From CAZVRZ01 sp964629965 (lineage in GTDB: Bacteria; Chloroflexota; Anaerolineae; Anaerolineales; UBA4823), in the NCBI GenBank assembly GCA_964629965.1, contig CAZVRZ010000031.1, forward strand, positions 1 through 40,609: a DNA stretch of 40,609 bases. Reading direction: 5' to 3'. Below, one piece after another: positions 16,812 to 24,876 of the stretch. How positions within the stretch are numbered: the stretch's first letter is position 1; each line of letters opens with the position of its first letter. Below the pieces are notes generated by a model that saw only the letters and a program-made list of their open reading frames with translations, was not told where the DNA came from and ran no database searches. The position numbers and the translations under genes were made by a program.

Positions 16812-18464
16812 GTGAAACCGTTCCGCTCTCTCAAAGTATGGTTTTTGTTTTTTGTCATCGTTTCGTTAGCCTGTGGCAAAACGGCTCAAGGGGTTCCTCC
16901 CGGCAATGCCTTGGTCGTTGAGGTGGCTGCCAATGCCAGCTTAACAGCCTGGTTGTCGGCTGCCGCGCAGCAGTTCAATGGTGACAATGTGAAAACCTCA
17001 ACGGGAAAACCTGTTTACGTTGTCGTCACTCCTGTTGAGGCTGGCCAGGCCGTCCTGGATATCAACGCAAAAGAGAAGAATCCTACCCTGTGGATTCCCG
17101 ACAATGCCGCCTGGGCTGATATATTGGCAGAAAAAGGCGTGACTGCCTTCCAGGGTGACTGTGCAAGCCTGGCTACCAGCCCGCTGGTGATCGGCATGTG
17201 GCGATCGGTTGCCGAATCGTTGGGTTGGCCGGGGCGTGCACTTGGTTGGTTGGATATTGGCAGCCTGGCGGCGGACTCGTCTGCCTGGGCTTATTACAGC
17301 GGAGGGCAGTTTGGCGATTCGCTTCGCCTGGGTCATACCCACCCTGGCGTATCGGGCTCCGGCGCCAGTACTTTGTTGGCCATCGTGCAGGCGGCGCAAT
17401 CGAAGCAGACGGCTGTGAGCATCACCGATATCCAACAGCCGATCGTGCAGGCCTCGGTCAGCGCCTTTGAGGGGGCTGTCTCCTGGTTCGGCAGCGATAC
17501 CGATCAATTGGGAAAGACCATGAAGGAGCGGGGTGTCAATTACCTGGGCGCAGCCGTCATGTACGAAAGCACCGTTATCCAATACTTCGACAGTGGAGCT
17601 GAAATTGTGCCTGTCTATCCCTTTGAAGGTACGTTTGTTGCCACGCATCCGGCTTGCCTGAATAGTTCGCTGAGCGCCGAACAGCAGGAGGCAGCGCTTG
17701 CCTTTCGCCAATACCTGCTCGGAGAGGCTGCGCAGCAGTTGGCCTTGACCAATGGATTGCGCCCGGTCAATCCTAAGGTTGCTTTGGGCGCTCCCTTAGA
17801 TGCAGCTCATAACGTGGACCTGGCTCAACCTGCTCTGGTCTTTGAGCCGGCTAGCGCTGGCGCTATCCGTTCCGTTCAGGAGTTGTGGCTGTCCTCCCGT
17901 AAAGGCGTCAACCTGGTTATGGCGCTCGATACCTCGGGCAGTATGCAAGGTTCCAAATTGATCAACGTTCAGAAAGCGGCCATTGAGTTTATTAACCATA
18001 TGGGCGAGAAGGATTACCTGACACTGCTGCGCTTTTCGGCTGGAAAGGTGGAGGCCCTGGTTGATCACCAACAAATAGGTGAAACCCGTGAAGATGCTGT
18101 TGCTGCGATCGAACAGTTGACCGCCACCGGCAATACACCACTCTACGATGCCCTTGGTTACGGAGCCGAAAAGCTTGCCAAGACTACTTCCTCGCAAACC
18201 ACCAATGCGCTGGTCGTATTAACAGACGGCATGGATACTGCCAGTAAAAAATTTCACTTCAATGATGACCTGATCAAGACAGTTATCTCCCATGATACAA
18301 CAGTCTTTGCGATTGCATATGGCAGTGATGCGGAAGAAGACATGTTATCCAGGCTGGCATTGCAAGCCAATGGCAATTTTTACCTAGGTGATGAAGCCAA
18401 CATTGCTGAAATTTACGATGAAATGTCGACTGCCTTTGGTGGTTCGATTGGGATTGGCAGGTGA
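16812..18464 (+). CDS. Lipoprotein with substrate-binding-like and VWA domains
   Basis: This 550-residue lipoprotein has a lipobox ending in SLAC (Cys21). A type II solute-binding-like domain (about 35-340) is followed by a von Willebrand A domain (about 365-550). The VWA carries a full metal-ion-dependent adhesion site: DTSGS at 373-377, TGNTPLYDA and LTDGMD. It should bind a divalent metal and a protein partner outside the cell membrane. The start is GTG 16812 after AAAGGTG; an overlapping ATG at 16810 meets a stop at once. Similar SBP-VWA proteins occur next to PspA-family genes in other bacteria, as here. It lies 44 bases after the OmpA fusion. Confidence 0.85.
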   Translation: MKPFRSLKVWFLFFVIVSLACGKTAQGVPPGNALVVEVAANASLTAWLSAAAQQFNGDNVKTSTGKPVYVVVTPVEAGQAVLDINAKEKNPTLWIPDNAAWADILAEKGVTAFQGDCASLATSPLVIGMWRSVAESLGWPGRALGWLDIGSLAADSSAWAYYSGGQFGDSLRLGHTHPGVSGSGASTLLAIVQAAQSKQTAVSITDIQQPIVQASVSAFEGAVSWFGSDTDQLGKTMKERGVNYLGAAVMYESTVIQYFDSGAEIVPVYPFEGTFVATHPACLNSSLSAEQQEAALAFRQYLLGEAAQQLALTNGLRPVNPKVALGAPLDAAHNVDLAQPALVFEPASAGAIRSVQELWLSSRKGVNLVMALDTSGSMQGSKLINVQKAAIEFINHMGEKDYLTLLRFSAGKVEALVDHQQIGETREDAVAAIEQLTATGNTPLYDALGYGAEKLAKTTSSQTTNALVVLTDGMDTASKKFHFNDDLIKTVISHDTTVFAIAYGSDAEEDMLSRLALQANGNFYLGDEANIAEIYDEMSTAFGGSIGIGR

Positions 18465-18542
18465 AAGCGGCATAATCAGACCATCCCCTATATAATATGG
18501 GCGCTCTGTGCCTCAGATATGATACATTAATAAGTGAAAACC

Positions 18543-18569
18543 TTGTCAGAAAATGGTTTTTAGTATAAA
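18543..18569 (+). promoter_or_regulatory. Possible promoter of pspA
   Basis: TTGTCA (18543-18548) and TATAAA (18564-18569) are separated by only 15 bases, which is short. The 140-base gap before pspA suggests a separate promoter. A sigma-54 site, usual for enterobacterial pspA, is not present. AAAGGAG precedes ATG 18605. Confidence 0.35.
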
Positions 18570-18604
18570 AAGGAAAAGACACAATTGAAAAGGAGTGTAA
18601 TACC

Positions 18605-19282
18605 ATGGCAACCCTGTTAGAAAAAGTTACTACCTTGATTTCGGCGAATATGCATTCACTTATTGATCGGGCTTTGCAAAGCAACAGCCTGGCAGTGGTC
18701 GATCAATACATTCGCCAGGTCGAAAATCACCTCGAAGATTTGGAAGACGCGGCTGCAACCGTTGGCGGTGAGATAAAATCCCTCAAGCGCAAACTGGCCG
18801 AACAGGAACAGAAGGCGATCGAGCTGGATAAGGCTGTTGATGCGTTCCTGGTCAATGGCAACGATTCGGCGGCCACCGCTGCTCAGAGCCGTCTGAACAG
18901 CACCCAACGCCTGGTGGAAACCTACAAAGAGCAGGTCACCCGGCTGGATGGCGAGTATAGCAAGCTTCTGGACGCAAAGGTAAAGCTGGAAGCCCGCCAT
19001 GCCACGATGAAGCAGCAGCGGGTAGAGCTTCAATCGTTGCTCGAGCTGGCCAAGAGCAAGGAAATTGTCGTCAAGACCATGAAAGGCCTGGATGACATTA
19101 TGGGGTCTGGTGACAGCGACATCAGCCGGATTGCTCAGGGAATTTATGCCCGGCTGGATAAAGCCACCGCCGCTACTGAAATCCAGACCTCCAGCCTGGA
19201 TGACCAGATCAATCGTGTCCTCGACAGCGATACGATCAACCAGCAACTTGCCGATCGTAAAAAGAAACTTGCCCTGCAGTAA
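18605..19282 (+). CDS. pspA: PspA/IM30 family membrane-maintenance protein
   Basis: This 225-residue, almost entirely helical protein has the ESCRT-III-like build of PspA/Vipp1. An amphipathic N-terminal helix (LLEKVTTLISANMHSLIDRA) leads into long coiled coils through about residue 180. The length is typical. The family binds stressed membranes and forms rods or rings that limit leakage. The proteins encoded on either side are membrane or surface proteins (VWA lipoprotein before, membrane coiled-coil after), which fits an envelope-stress module. A pspC homologue lies 18 kb away in the same window. No PspF or other sigma-54 activator is present. Confidence 0.9.
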   Translation: MATLLEKVTTLISANMHSLIDRALQSNSLAVVDQYIRQVENHLEDLEDAAATVGGEIKSLKRKLAEQEQKAIELDKAVDAFLVNGNDSAATAAQSRLNSTQRLVETYKEQVTRLDGEYSKLLDAKVKLEARHATMKQQRVELQSLLELAKSKEIVVKTMKGLDDIMGSGDSDISRIAQGIYARLDKATAATEIQTSSLDDQINRVLDSDTINQQLADRKKKLALQ

Positions 19283-19330
19283 TTGGAGCGTGTTTTTTAC
19301 GATCAAAGCTTGACCGATTAGACCTCAATG

Positions 19331-19368
19331 GGGTTGCTCAGGCCATACCGTGTTGGCTTGAGCAACCC
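19331..19368 (+). other. 15-bp hairpin between pspA and the membrane coiled-coil gene
   Basis: GGGTTGCTCAGGCCA (19331-19345) pairs with 19354-19368, with one G-U pair and an eight-base loop. No T tract follows, so it is probably an RNA-processing or stability element rather than a full terminator. It would let pspA be made in excess over the next gene. Confidence 0.6.
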
Positions 19369-19416
19369 TCAGGCTGGATCATTTCGATGGTTGCATCTCG
19401 AACGTGGTGAAGCAGC

Positions 19417-20265
19417 ATGTCTGATTTACGTACCAGGCTTTCCATGCTTTCTCAAAGAACTCCCTGGGAGATCGTGCAATATGCGCTCTTCCGTTGGGAA
19501 AATGCAGTTATCCTGGCAGGTGTTATCCTGCTTGTTGCTTTTGCGCCTCATCCTTTTTCCTGGTGGCCTGCCTGGGGGTGGATTGTTCTAGGCGTATTAG
19601 GAATATCGGCGATCTTTGTTTCCAGTCTGACCAGCCGGCAAGCCAATGCCCGTTTCTTGTTGGAGAGTTTTCAGGATCAGTTCGATCCTGATCTTCTCAA
19701 ACAGCCTGAATTGCGCCAGAGTGTCGCCTCGGCGCTCGAATATCAGCGCCGGATTGAAGCTCAGGTGAGCAGCCGGACCGACCGCCTGTTGTGGGATCGC
19801 CCCGAAGATGTGGCCGAGCAGGTTAAGGAATGGATCCGTTACATTTATCAGTTGGCAAGACGCCTGGATGCGTATCGCCAGGATGGCTTATTGGAGATCC
19901 AGCGTCAGAGCGTGCCTGAGGATATCCAACGTCTGACGATCCAGCGCCAGAGAGAAACCAACCCTGTGTTTCAACGTGAGCTGGATCAAGTCTTGGAAAG
20001 TAAGCAGAAACACCTGGAAACGCTGCAGGCTTTGGATACGCGGATGAAACAAGCCGAATTCCAGATGGAACAAAGTTTGGCAGCATTAGCCACAGTCGAT
20101 TCTCAGATCCAGTTGATCGATGCTCAGGCAGTCGAAAGCGGGCGCTCCGAGCGCCTTTTAGCCGATATTCGCGAGCAGGTCAATCGCCTCAACGATCTGG
20201 TTAGCAGTATCAACGATGTGTATCAAAGCGATGATCTGTCTGGCAGCTCAAAGCCGGTCTCCTGA
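19417..20265 (+). CDS. Membrane protein with two N-terminal segments and long coiled coil
   Basis: This 282-residue protein is not assigned to a family I can name. Two hydrophobic segments (about residues 28-46 and 48-68) are followed by about 200 hydrophilic, heptad-rich residues (for example RQRETNPVFQRELDQVLESK) ending near SINDVYQSDD. The tail most likely lies in the cytoplasm, where it could contact PspA, which is also a coiled coil. It occupies the place where many PspA/SBP-VWA clusters have a TelA-like coiled-coil protein, but I see no sequence evidence that it is TelA. The ribosome site is weak. A terminator follows at 20315-20338. Confidence 0.7.
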   Translation: MSDLRTRLSMLSQRTPWEIVQYALFRWENAVILAGVILLVAFAPHPFSWWPAWGWIVLGVLGISAIFVSSLTSRQANARFLLESFQDQFDPDLLKQPELRQSVASALEYQRRIEAQVSSRTDRLLWDRPEDVAEQVKEWIRYIYQLARRLDAYRQDGLLEIQRQSVPEDIQRLTIQRQRETNPVFQRELDQVLESKQKHLETLQALDTRMKQAEFQMEQSLAALATVDSQIQLIDAQAVESGRSERLLADIREQVNRLNDLVSSINDVYQSDDLSGSSKPVS

Positions 20266-20314
20266 GTTCATTATTCTGCAGGGGGGATTTTTTTACCGGT
20301 AGGTTCTAGCCTGA

Positions 20315-20338
20315 AAGGCCCGGATCGCCTTGTTTTTT
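20315..20338 (+). terminator. Weak Rho-independent terminator
   Basis: AAGGC (20315-20319) pairs with GCCTT (20327-20331), followed by GTTTTTT. The five-base stem is short, but the T tract is good. It separates the PspA cluster from the NurA-HerA operon. Confidence 0.5.
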
Positions 20339-20350
20339 GATAATTGTCAC

Positions 20351-20379
20351 TTGCCTCTCTGGCACTTTGCCTTTACAAT
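20351..20379 (+). promoter_or_regulatory. Promoter of the nurA-herA operon
   Basis: TTGCCT (20351-20356), a 17-base spacer and TACAAT (20374-20379). The predicted start near 20386 gives a 34-base leader to ATG 20420, which has no clear Shine-Dalgarno site. Confidence 0.55.
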
Positions 20380-20419
20380 ATTACAAACAAATGTTCTGAA
20401 TTGGATGGGCTAAGAGTCT

Positions 20420-21622
20420 ATGTCATTAGATTTTCGCCAGGTACAAGAACAGGTGCGCCAATTGGGAGAAAATGCTCCCTTGCGCCAGCAGGAATTGAGA
20501 GAACGGCGCGATCTGGCTCATAAACTGTTGGCTGCCTATGCCGACAGCCTGGACGAAGTGCGCCATAAGATCGAGCGTGTTTCTCACGAATTCGACCCCA
20601 CTTTGCGCTGCGCCTGCCCACTTGATCCCGCCCTCGCTTCTCCCGAAGCGCTCAATGCGGCTTTTGATCTGCCTGCTTTGCCCGAGAAGGCCAGCGTGCT
20701 GGCTGCAGATGGCTCACAGATCCCACTCGATTATCATGCAGAAGTTGCCTACTGCCTGATCAACATTGGCGCTATCCAGATTCGTCTGGGTTCTACTGAG
20801 CCGGCTGAAACTCGTGTGCGCAGCAGGCTGTTCTATGACACCGATCTGTTCACGCCGGCTGGCGTGATCTCAGATGGCATGCTGGCTTTGATGCGTGACA
20901 AAGAGGAGCGCACCATGCTGGCAGACATGGCGCGTCGTGCTGCGTCGCCTGTTGTTTCCTTCACCGACGGGCCGATGGAACTGTGGGGCTCAAAGGATGG
21001 CGGAGCGGAGGGCGTGGAGTTTAAAAAGGCGCTCGATGAATATTTGTTGGCGCTTTCGCAATTACGCGACCAGGGTGTGATTGCGGGCGGCTACGTAGAC
21101 AAGCCCAGCGCTGACCTGGTGGTACGCTTGTTAGAAGTCATCATGACGCCTGAAGATGCTTTGAAGGATATCAAGAAAAATTTTCCATTGCGTGGCGTGA
21201 AAGATATTGAGTTATACCGCAGGTTGTTGGCGCCGGGCCAACGTTCCGCAGTATTTAGCCTGCAAAGCCAATCTGCCTCGCGTTACCAGGGGAACCTTGC
21301 GCTGCATTTCTTCTATATGAATGTAGGCAGGGATAAGAAACCCTGGATCGTGCGCGTCGAATTACCTGCCTGGGTAGTTGCGCAGCCGACTCAATTGAAT
21401 ATGCTGCATGCCGTGTTGTGCGACCAATGCCGCCAGATGGGCTCGCGTCCCTATCCTTATCTGCTGCACCGCGCCCACGAAACAGCCGTGGTCACCTTCG
21501 AAGAGCGTGACCAGGTGACGCAGATGATTTTGATGGAATTACACCGGCGGGGTGTGGAAATCGAAGATCGTTCGTATAAACAAGCTGCTAAAGAGCTTCA
21601 GGGAAGGACAAGGTACTCATAG
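20420..21622 (+). CDS. nurA: NurA-domain nuclease
   Basis: This 400-residue NurA-family 5'-3' nuclease is the usual partner of HerA, which is encoded 1.4 kb downstream in the same operon. The acidic metal-binding positions typical of NurA are visible: Asp97 in LAADGSQI and Asp183 in SFTDGPMELWG. A basic helical segment opens the protein (about 10-60). In archaea HerA and NurA resect DNA ends for recombination; bacterial pairs are known in Deinococcus and others. The stop lies one base before the start of the next gene. Confidence 0.9.
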   Translation: MSLDFRQVQEQVRQLGENAPLRQQELRERRDLAHKLLAAYADSLDEVRHKIERVSHEFDPTLRCACPLDPALASPEALNAAFDLPALPEKASVLAADGSQIPLDYHAEVAYCLINIGAIQIRLGSTEPAETRVRSRLFYDTDLFTPAGVISDGMLALMRDKEERTMLADMARRAASPVVSFTDGPMELWGSKDGGAEGVEFKKALDEYLLALSQLRDQGVIAGGYVDKPSADLVVRLLEVIMTPEDALKDIKKNFPLRGVKDIELYRRLLAPGQRSAVFSLQSQSASRYQGNLALHFFYMNVGRDKKPWIVRVELPAWVVAQPTQLNMLHAVLCDQCRQMGSRPYPYLLHRAHETAVVTFEERDQVTQMILMELHRRGVEIEDRSYKQAAKELQGRTRYS

Positions 21623-21623
21623 T

Positions 21624-22247
21624 ATGGATCATCCAACCTCCAGGTTCGAGATTGGACGGCTGCTGCGGGCAGCTGTCAATGGATTTGTCGTCGGCTGCCG
21701 CGCCTCACAGCTCGATGCGCCTGCTTTTGGCGCGCTGGTGCGTGTTCCACTAGATGGCGGCTATCAAATTTATGGCTTGATCTATGATATCCATATCGAT
21801 GATGATGGATTGGTGCGCCAATTGGTCACGGCAGACAGCGTTGATGAAACCATCATTGCCGACAATCGCATCAACCGCAATATCCCATTGGAGATCAGTG
21901 TATTGGCGGTTGGCTACCAGCAGGCGGGGCGAGTCTTTCACCTGCTGCCACCGCGCCCGCCGCTCAGCCTGGATAAGATCTACCTGTGCGACTCGCCTGA
22001 ATTGTGCCAGTTCACTCGCTCCGGTCATTTTGGCTATTTCCGCCATATTCTGCGCTCCCAAGATCTGCCCGTAGGCGAACTGCTGGCTGCTCATATCCAG
22101 CAGGCCAACCTGGCTCATCAGGATGGCGGCGATGCTGCTTGGTGCGAAGATGCGATGCGAGAGTTGATCACGCTGCTGCGCGATGATTACCCCACCCTGA
22201 TGACAGTGCTGGGCGCCCTGGCGGATATCTTGCCGGAGAACCAATGA
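21624..22247 (+). CDS. Small HAS-barrel-like protein of the HerA-NurA operon
   Basis: This 207-residue protein has no family name I can assign. Its first 110 residues look like the beta-barrel that opens HerA. Both show an early VVG, a run of alternating hydrophobic strands and YGLI-D followed by hydrophobic positions (YGLIYDIHI here, YGLITDLQL in the HerA at 23077). The last 80 residues are helical. It may dock onto HerA or NurA, or compete with the HerA barrel, but this is inference. The ATG at 21624 directly follows the nurA stop. Its own stop overlaps the phosphoesterase start by four bases (ATGA). Confidence 0.75.
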   Translation: MDHPTSRFEIGRLLRAAVNGFVVGCRASQLDAPAFGALVRVPLDGGYQIYGLIYDIHIDDDGLVRQLVTADSVDETIIADNRINRNIPLEISVLAVGYQQAGRVFHLLPPRPPLSLDKIYLCDSPELCQFTRSGHFGYFRHILRSQDLPVGELLAAHIQQANLAHQDGGDAAWCEDAMRELITLLRDDYPTLMTVLGALADILPENQ

Positions 22248-23080
22248 ATACATTTTCCTTCATTCAGATAAGCGACCATCACCTGGGAGAATATCCCGAT
22301 GCCTTGCATTATGGCTATTCTCCCAATCATGCTTTTCGCCAGGTGCTGGGTCACATTGCCGCCAATACGGCCCAACAGGCAGACTTTATTTTATCCAATG
22401 GTGACCTGGTAGACCCGCCAACCCGGCTTGGATATGAATACTTTCGCCGTTGGATGAACATCTCCGATCATCCCAATGCAATGCCAGGCCCCCTGGCGAT
22501 CTCGGTTGAGGGTTTGCAGGCTTATCCCTTCTACTTCTTGCCGGGTAATCATGATGACCGCGGGCTGGTCCAGGCAGTATTGTTCCCCCACCAGGCTCCG
22601 CCGCCCTCTCAGAACCTTCGCTTCGAGCACAAAGGTGTGCAATTTGCCTGCATCGACTGGGGAACGAAAGCCAAGGCATTTACTTCAGCGGAAATGCTGG
22701 CTTTCTTACGAGAAACGTTGGATCGCGATCAACCCACGCTGATCTTGAGCCACCATGCCGTCACCCGCACAGGAATAGGCTGGCTGGATGACTTCCTGGC
22801 GGATGATGTATCTCGCTTCTGGGAAGTTGTTGCTGGGCGGGCGGGGCAGCTCCTAGGCATCTTGTGCGGCCACACGCACCTGACGTACGAACACCATGTT
22901 GAGGGTGTACCTGTGCTTGGTATTCAATCGACATCCTATACATTCTACGCAGCCGATGAGCCGGTTATGGCGATTGCTTTTCCACAGTACCGCCTGGTGA
23001 CGATCGAGAACGGATCCTTGAGCTGGCGCAACTATGAAGTTCCGCTGGCGCGCGACAGCCGCATTGGAGGTGACTCATGA
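22244..23080 (+). CDS. Calcineurin-like metallophosphoesterase
   Basis: This 278-residue two-metal phosphoesterase has the full motif set: SDHHLGE (Asp11, His13), NGDLVD, GNHDD, SHHAV and GHTH. Length and motif style are close to class III cyclic-nucleotide phosphodiesterases (CpdA/Icc). It could equally be a DNA phosphoesterase. Its place between NurA and HerA recalls the Mre11 of archaeal herA-mre11-rad50-nurA operons, but no Rad50 is present and the protein lacks the longer Mre11 capping region. Start and stop overlap both neighbours by four bases, so the four proteins are probably made together. Confidence 0.85.
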   Translation: MNTFSFIQISDHHLGEYPDALHYGYSPNHAFRQVLGHIAANTAQQADFILSNGDLVDPPTRLGYEYFRRWMNISDHPNAMPGPLAISVEGLQAYPFYFLPGNHDDRGLVQAVLFPHQAPPPSQNLRFEHKGVQFACIDWGTKAKAFTSAEMLAFLRETLDRDQPTLILSHHAVTRTGIGWLDDFLADDVSRFWEVVAGRAGQLLGILCGHTHLTYEHHVEGVPVLGIQSTSYTFYAADEPVMAIAFPQYRLVTIENGSLSWRNYEVPLARDSRIGGDS

Positions 23081-24780
23081 CAGATCAATCGATGATAGGT
23101 TACGTGGTTGGCGGTGGGCTGCAGGAGAATCTGCGTATCCGCCTGACGATTCCCGCCCAGCAAACCCAAGAAGGCGGTTTTGTGGTGATCGAAAGCGGTG
23201 ATTGGCTTTTTTACGGCCTGATTACCGATTTACAATTGGGCGCCACGGATCCTCGTTTTGCCGATGAACAGAGCGAGACGCGCCTGCCGCCTCAACTGGC
23301 AGGCTTGCTGCACGGGCAGACTCTCTATACCAACCTGGAAGTGCTGCCTGCCTTGATGCTGGAGCGCGGCCCCGAGCTTACTTCGCCTGATTATCGGACC
23401 TGGCAGAGCGAGATTGATAGTGGACTGCGCCCGAAGCCGCACCCCTTGCCGGTCAAAACCATCCCTCCGCATCATGCCCGCGTGCGACTGGCCGGCCCGG
23501 GCGATATTGCTGAGATTTTTGGCGATGCTGGTAAAGATGATAACTTCGTCATCGGTTATACCCGCGAGCAGAATCACCCCATTTGTCTGAATCTGGATAA
23601 GTTTGTGCAGCGTTCCTCGGGCTTGTTCGGCGCCACCGGCACAGGCAAATCCTTCTTGGCGCGCATTGTCCTGGCCGGGCTGATGAAGTACAACCGCGCC
23701 TCGGTCTTGGTCTTTGACATGCACAACGAATATGGTCTCGATGATGTTGCCTCAGATACCGGGCAGCGTGTCATTGGCTTGAAGACAAAATTCTCTTCGC
23801 GTGTTCAGATCGTGGGCTTGGGAAGCGGCGCTCAAATTCGCGGCCGCAATCCTGATTTTCACCTCGAAATTGCCATGCGCGACATCCAGCCCGAAGATAT
23901 CGATCTACTGAGCCGCGAGTTGAACCTCAAGGAGACCACTCCCACAACGCTGGATGCCCTGGTCACGTCATTTGGCCGGGCGAACTGGTTCAATGAATTT
24001 CGCCAGATGCGGTCGGGTGCAGTGATCGAATCGGATGACGGCAAGAAAATTCCTGCGCCCGATAGCGTGGCAGCTTGGGCGAACTCTGCCGGCGTCAATG
24101 TGATGGCAGCAGAGGGTTTATACAGCAAGCTGGGACGGCTGTTCAACACAAGCTACATCGTTGAAAACCCGGCGGTGGATTCGGTCGGAGAGATCATAAA
24201 AATGCTGGAAGATGGTAAACACGTGGTGCTGTCTTTTGGCAAATACGAGAGCGACTTGGATTATCTGCTGGTGAGCAACCTGCTCACCAGGCGCATTCGG
24301 AATGCCTGGGAGGCGCGCACCAACCAATATCGCTCTCAGGGAGAAAAAGAACCGCGTCCCCTGGTGATCGTGGTGGAAGAAGCGCACAAGCTGCTCAACC
24401 GAGAAATGGCCGGGCAGACCACCTTTAGCACGATTGCCCGCGAGATGCGCAAGTATTATGTCACGCTGCTGATCATCGACCAACGTCCCTCGCAGATATA
24501 TGACGAGGTTATGTCGCAGCTTGGCACGCGCATTTCCGGTTGGCTGGGCGACGAAGATGATATTCGCGCCGTTCTTTCGGGGCTCGCGGGTCGCGAAGCG
24601 CTGCGGGGTATGCTGGCTCGTCTGCAGCCCAGGGAAGAAGTGCTCTTGTTAGGCTGGGGATTCCCCATGCCGCTGCCAGTGTGCTCGCGGCGGTATGATG
24701 AGCGTTTCTGGGAAGATCTGCTGGGTAAAAAGGTCGAGAAACGTACGGAAGCCACCATCCTTAAGGAGATAGGTTTCTAA
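23077..24780 (+). CDS. herA: HerA-type DNA translocase ATPase
   Basis: This 567-residue hexameric FtsK/HerA-superfamily ATPase should pump DNA toward its nuclease partner NurA. An N-terminal HAS barrel (about 1-130) precedes the P-loop GATGTGKS (Lys191, Ser192). Walker B is LVIVVEEAH (Glu434, Glu435). A later segment (GTRISGWLGDEDDI) and SGLAGREAL fit the HerA C-terminal region with its arginine finger. It is the last of four overlapping genes (nurA, HAS-like, phosphoesterase, herA). No SIR2, DUF4297 or other abortive-infection effector is present, so housekeeping end-processing is as likely as defence. Confidence 0.93.
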   Translation: MTDQSMIGYVVGGGLQENLRIRLTIPAQQTQEGGFVVIESGDWLFYGLITDLQLGATDPRFADEQSETRLPPQLAGLLHGQTLYTNLEVLPALMLERGPELTSPDYRTWQSEIDSGLRPKPHPLPVKTIPPHHARVRLAGPGDIAEIFGDAGKDDNFVIGYTREQNHPICLNLDKFVQRSSGLFGATGTGKSFLARIVLAGLMKYNRASVLVFDMHNEYGLDDVASDTGQRVIGLKTKFSSRVQIVGLGSGAQIRGRNPDFHLEIAMRDIQPEDIDLLSRELNLKETTPTTLDALVTSFGRANWFNEFRQMRSGAVIESDDGKKIPAPDSVAAWANSAGVNVMAAEGLYSKLGRLFNTSYIVENPAVDSVGEIIKMLEDGKHVVLSFGKYESDLDYLLVSNLLTRRIRNAWEARTNQYRSQGEKEPRPLVIVVEEAHKLLNREMAGQTTFSTIAREMRKYYVTLLIIDQRPSQIYDEVMSQLGTRISGWLGDEDDIRAVLSGLAGREALRGMLARLQPREEVLLLGWGFPMPLPVCSRRYDERFWEDLLGKKVEKRTEATILKEIGF

Positions 24781-24804
24781 ATACACGCTCGGTAACCTTG
24801 TTCG

Positions 24805-24832
24805 GTTATAATCCGACAAAATAAGTTATAAT
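24805..24832 (+). promoter_or_regulatory. Tandem -10-like elements before ferritin
   Basis: TATAAT occurs at 24807-24812 and again at 24827-24832, as an exact direct repeat of GTTATAAT with a 20-base period. Either may be the -10. Clear -35 boxes are not seen, and no 19-bp Fur consensus is recognised. Confidence 0.4.
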
Positions 24833-24876
24833 TGCCTTGGTTGATTTACCAAATCTTACGATAGGAGTGAATGTAT

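Noticed and set aside
18465..18604. Sigma-54 promoter for pspA
   Set aside because: No TGGCAC-N5-TTGC pattern is present before pspA. A TGGCAC at 20360 has the wrong spacing and lies before nurA.
20420..24780. Mre11-Rad50 system
   Set aside because: The phosphoesterase has CpdA-like length and motifs, and no Rad50-type coiled-coil ATPase is present.
20420..24780. HerA-SIR2 or HerA-DUF4297 type anti-phage system
   Set aside because: Neither SIR2 nor a DUF4297-like effector is encoded. The partner nuclease is NurA.
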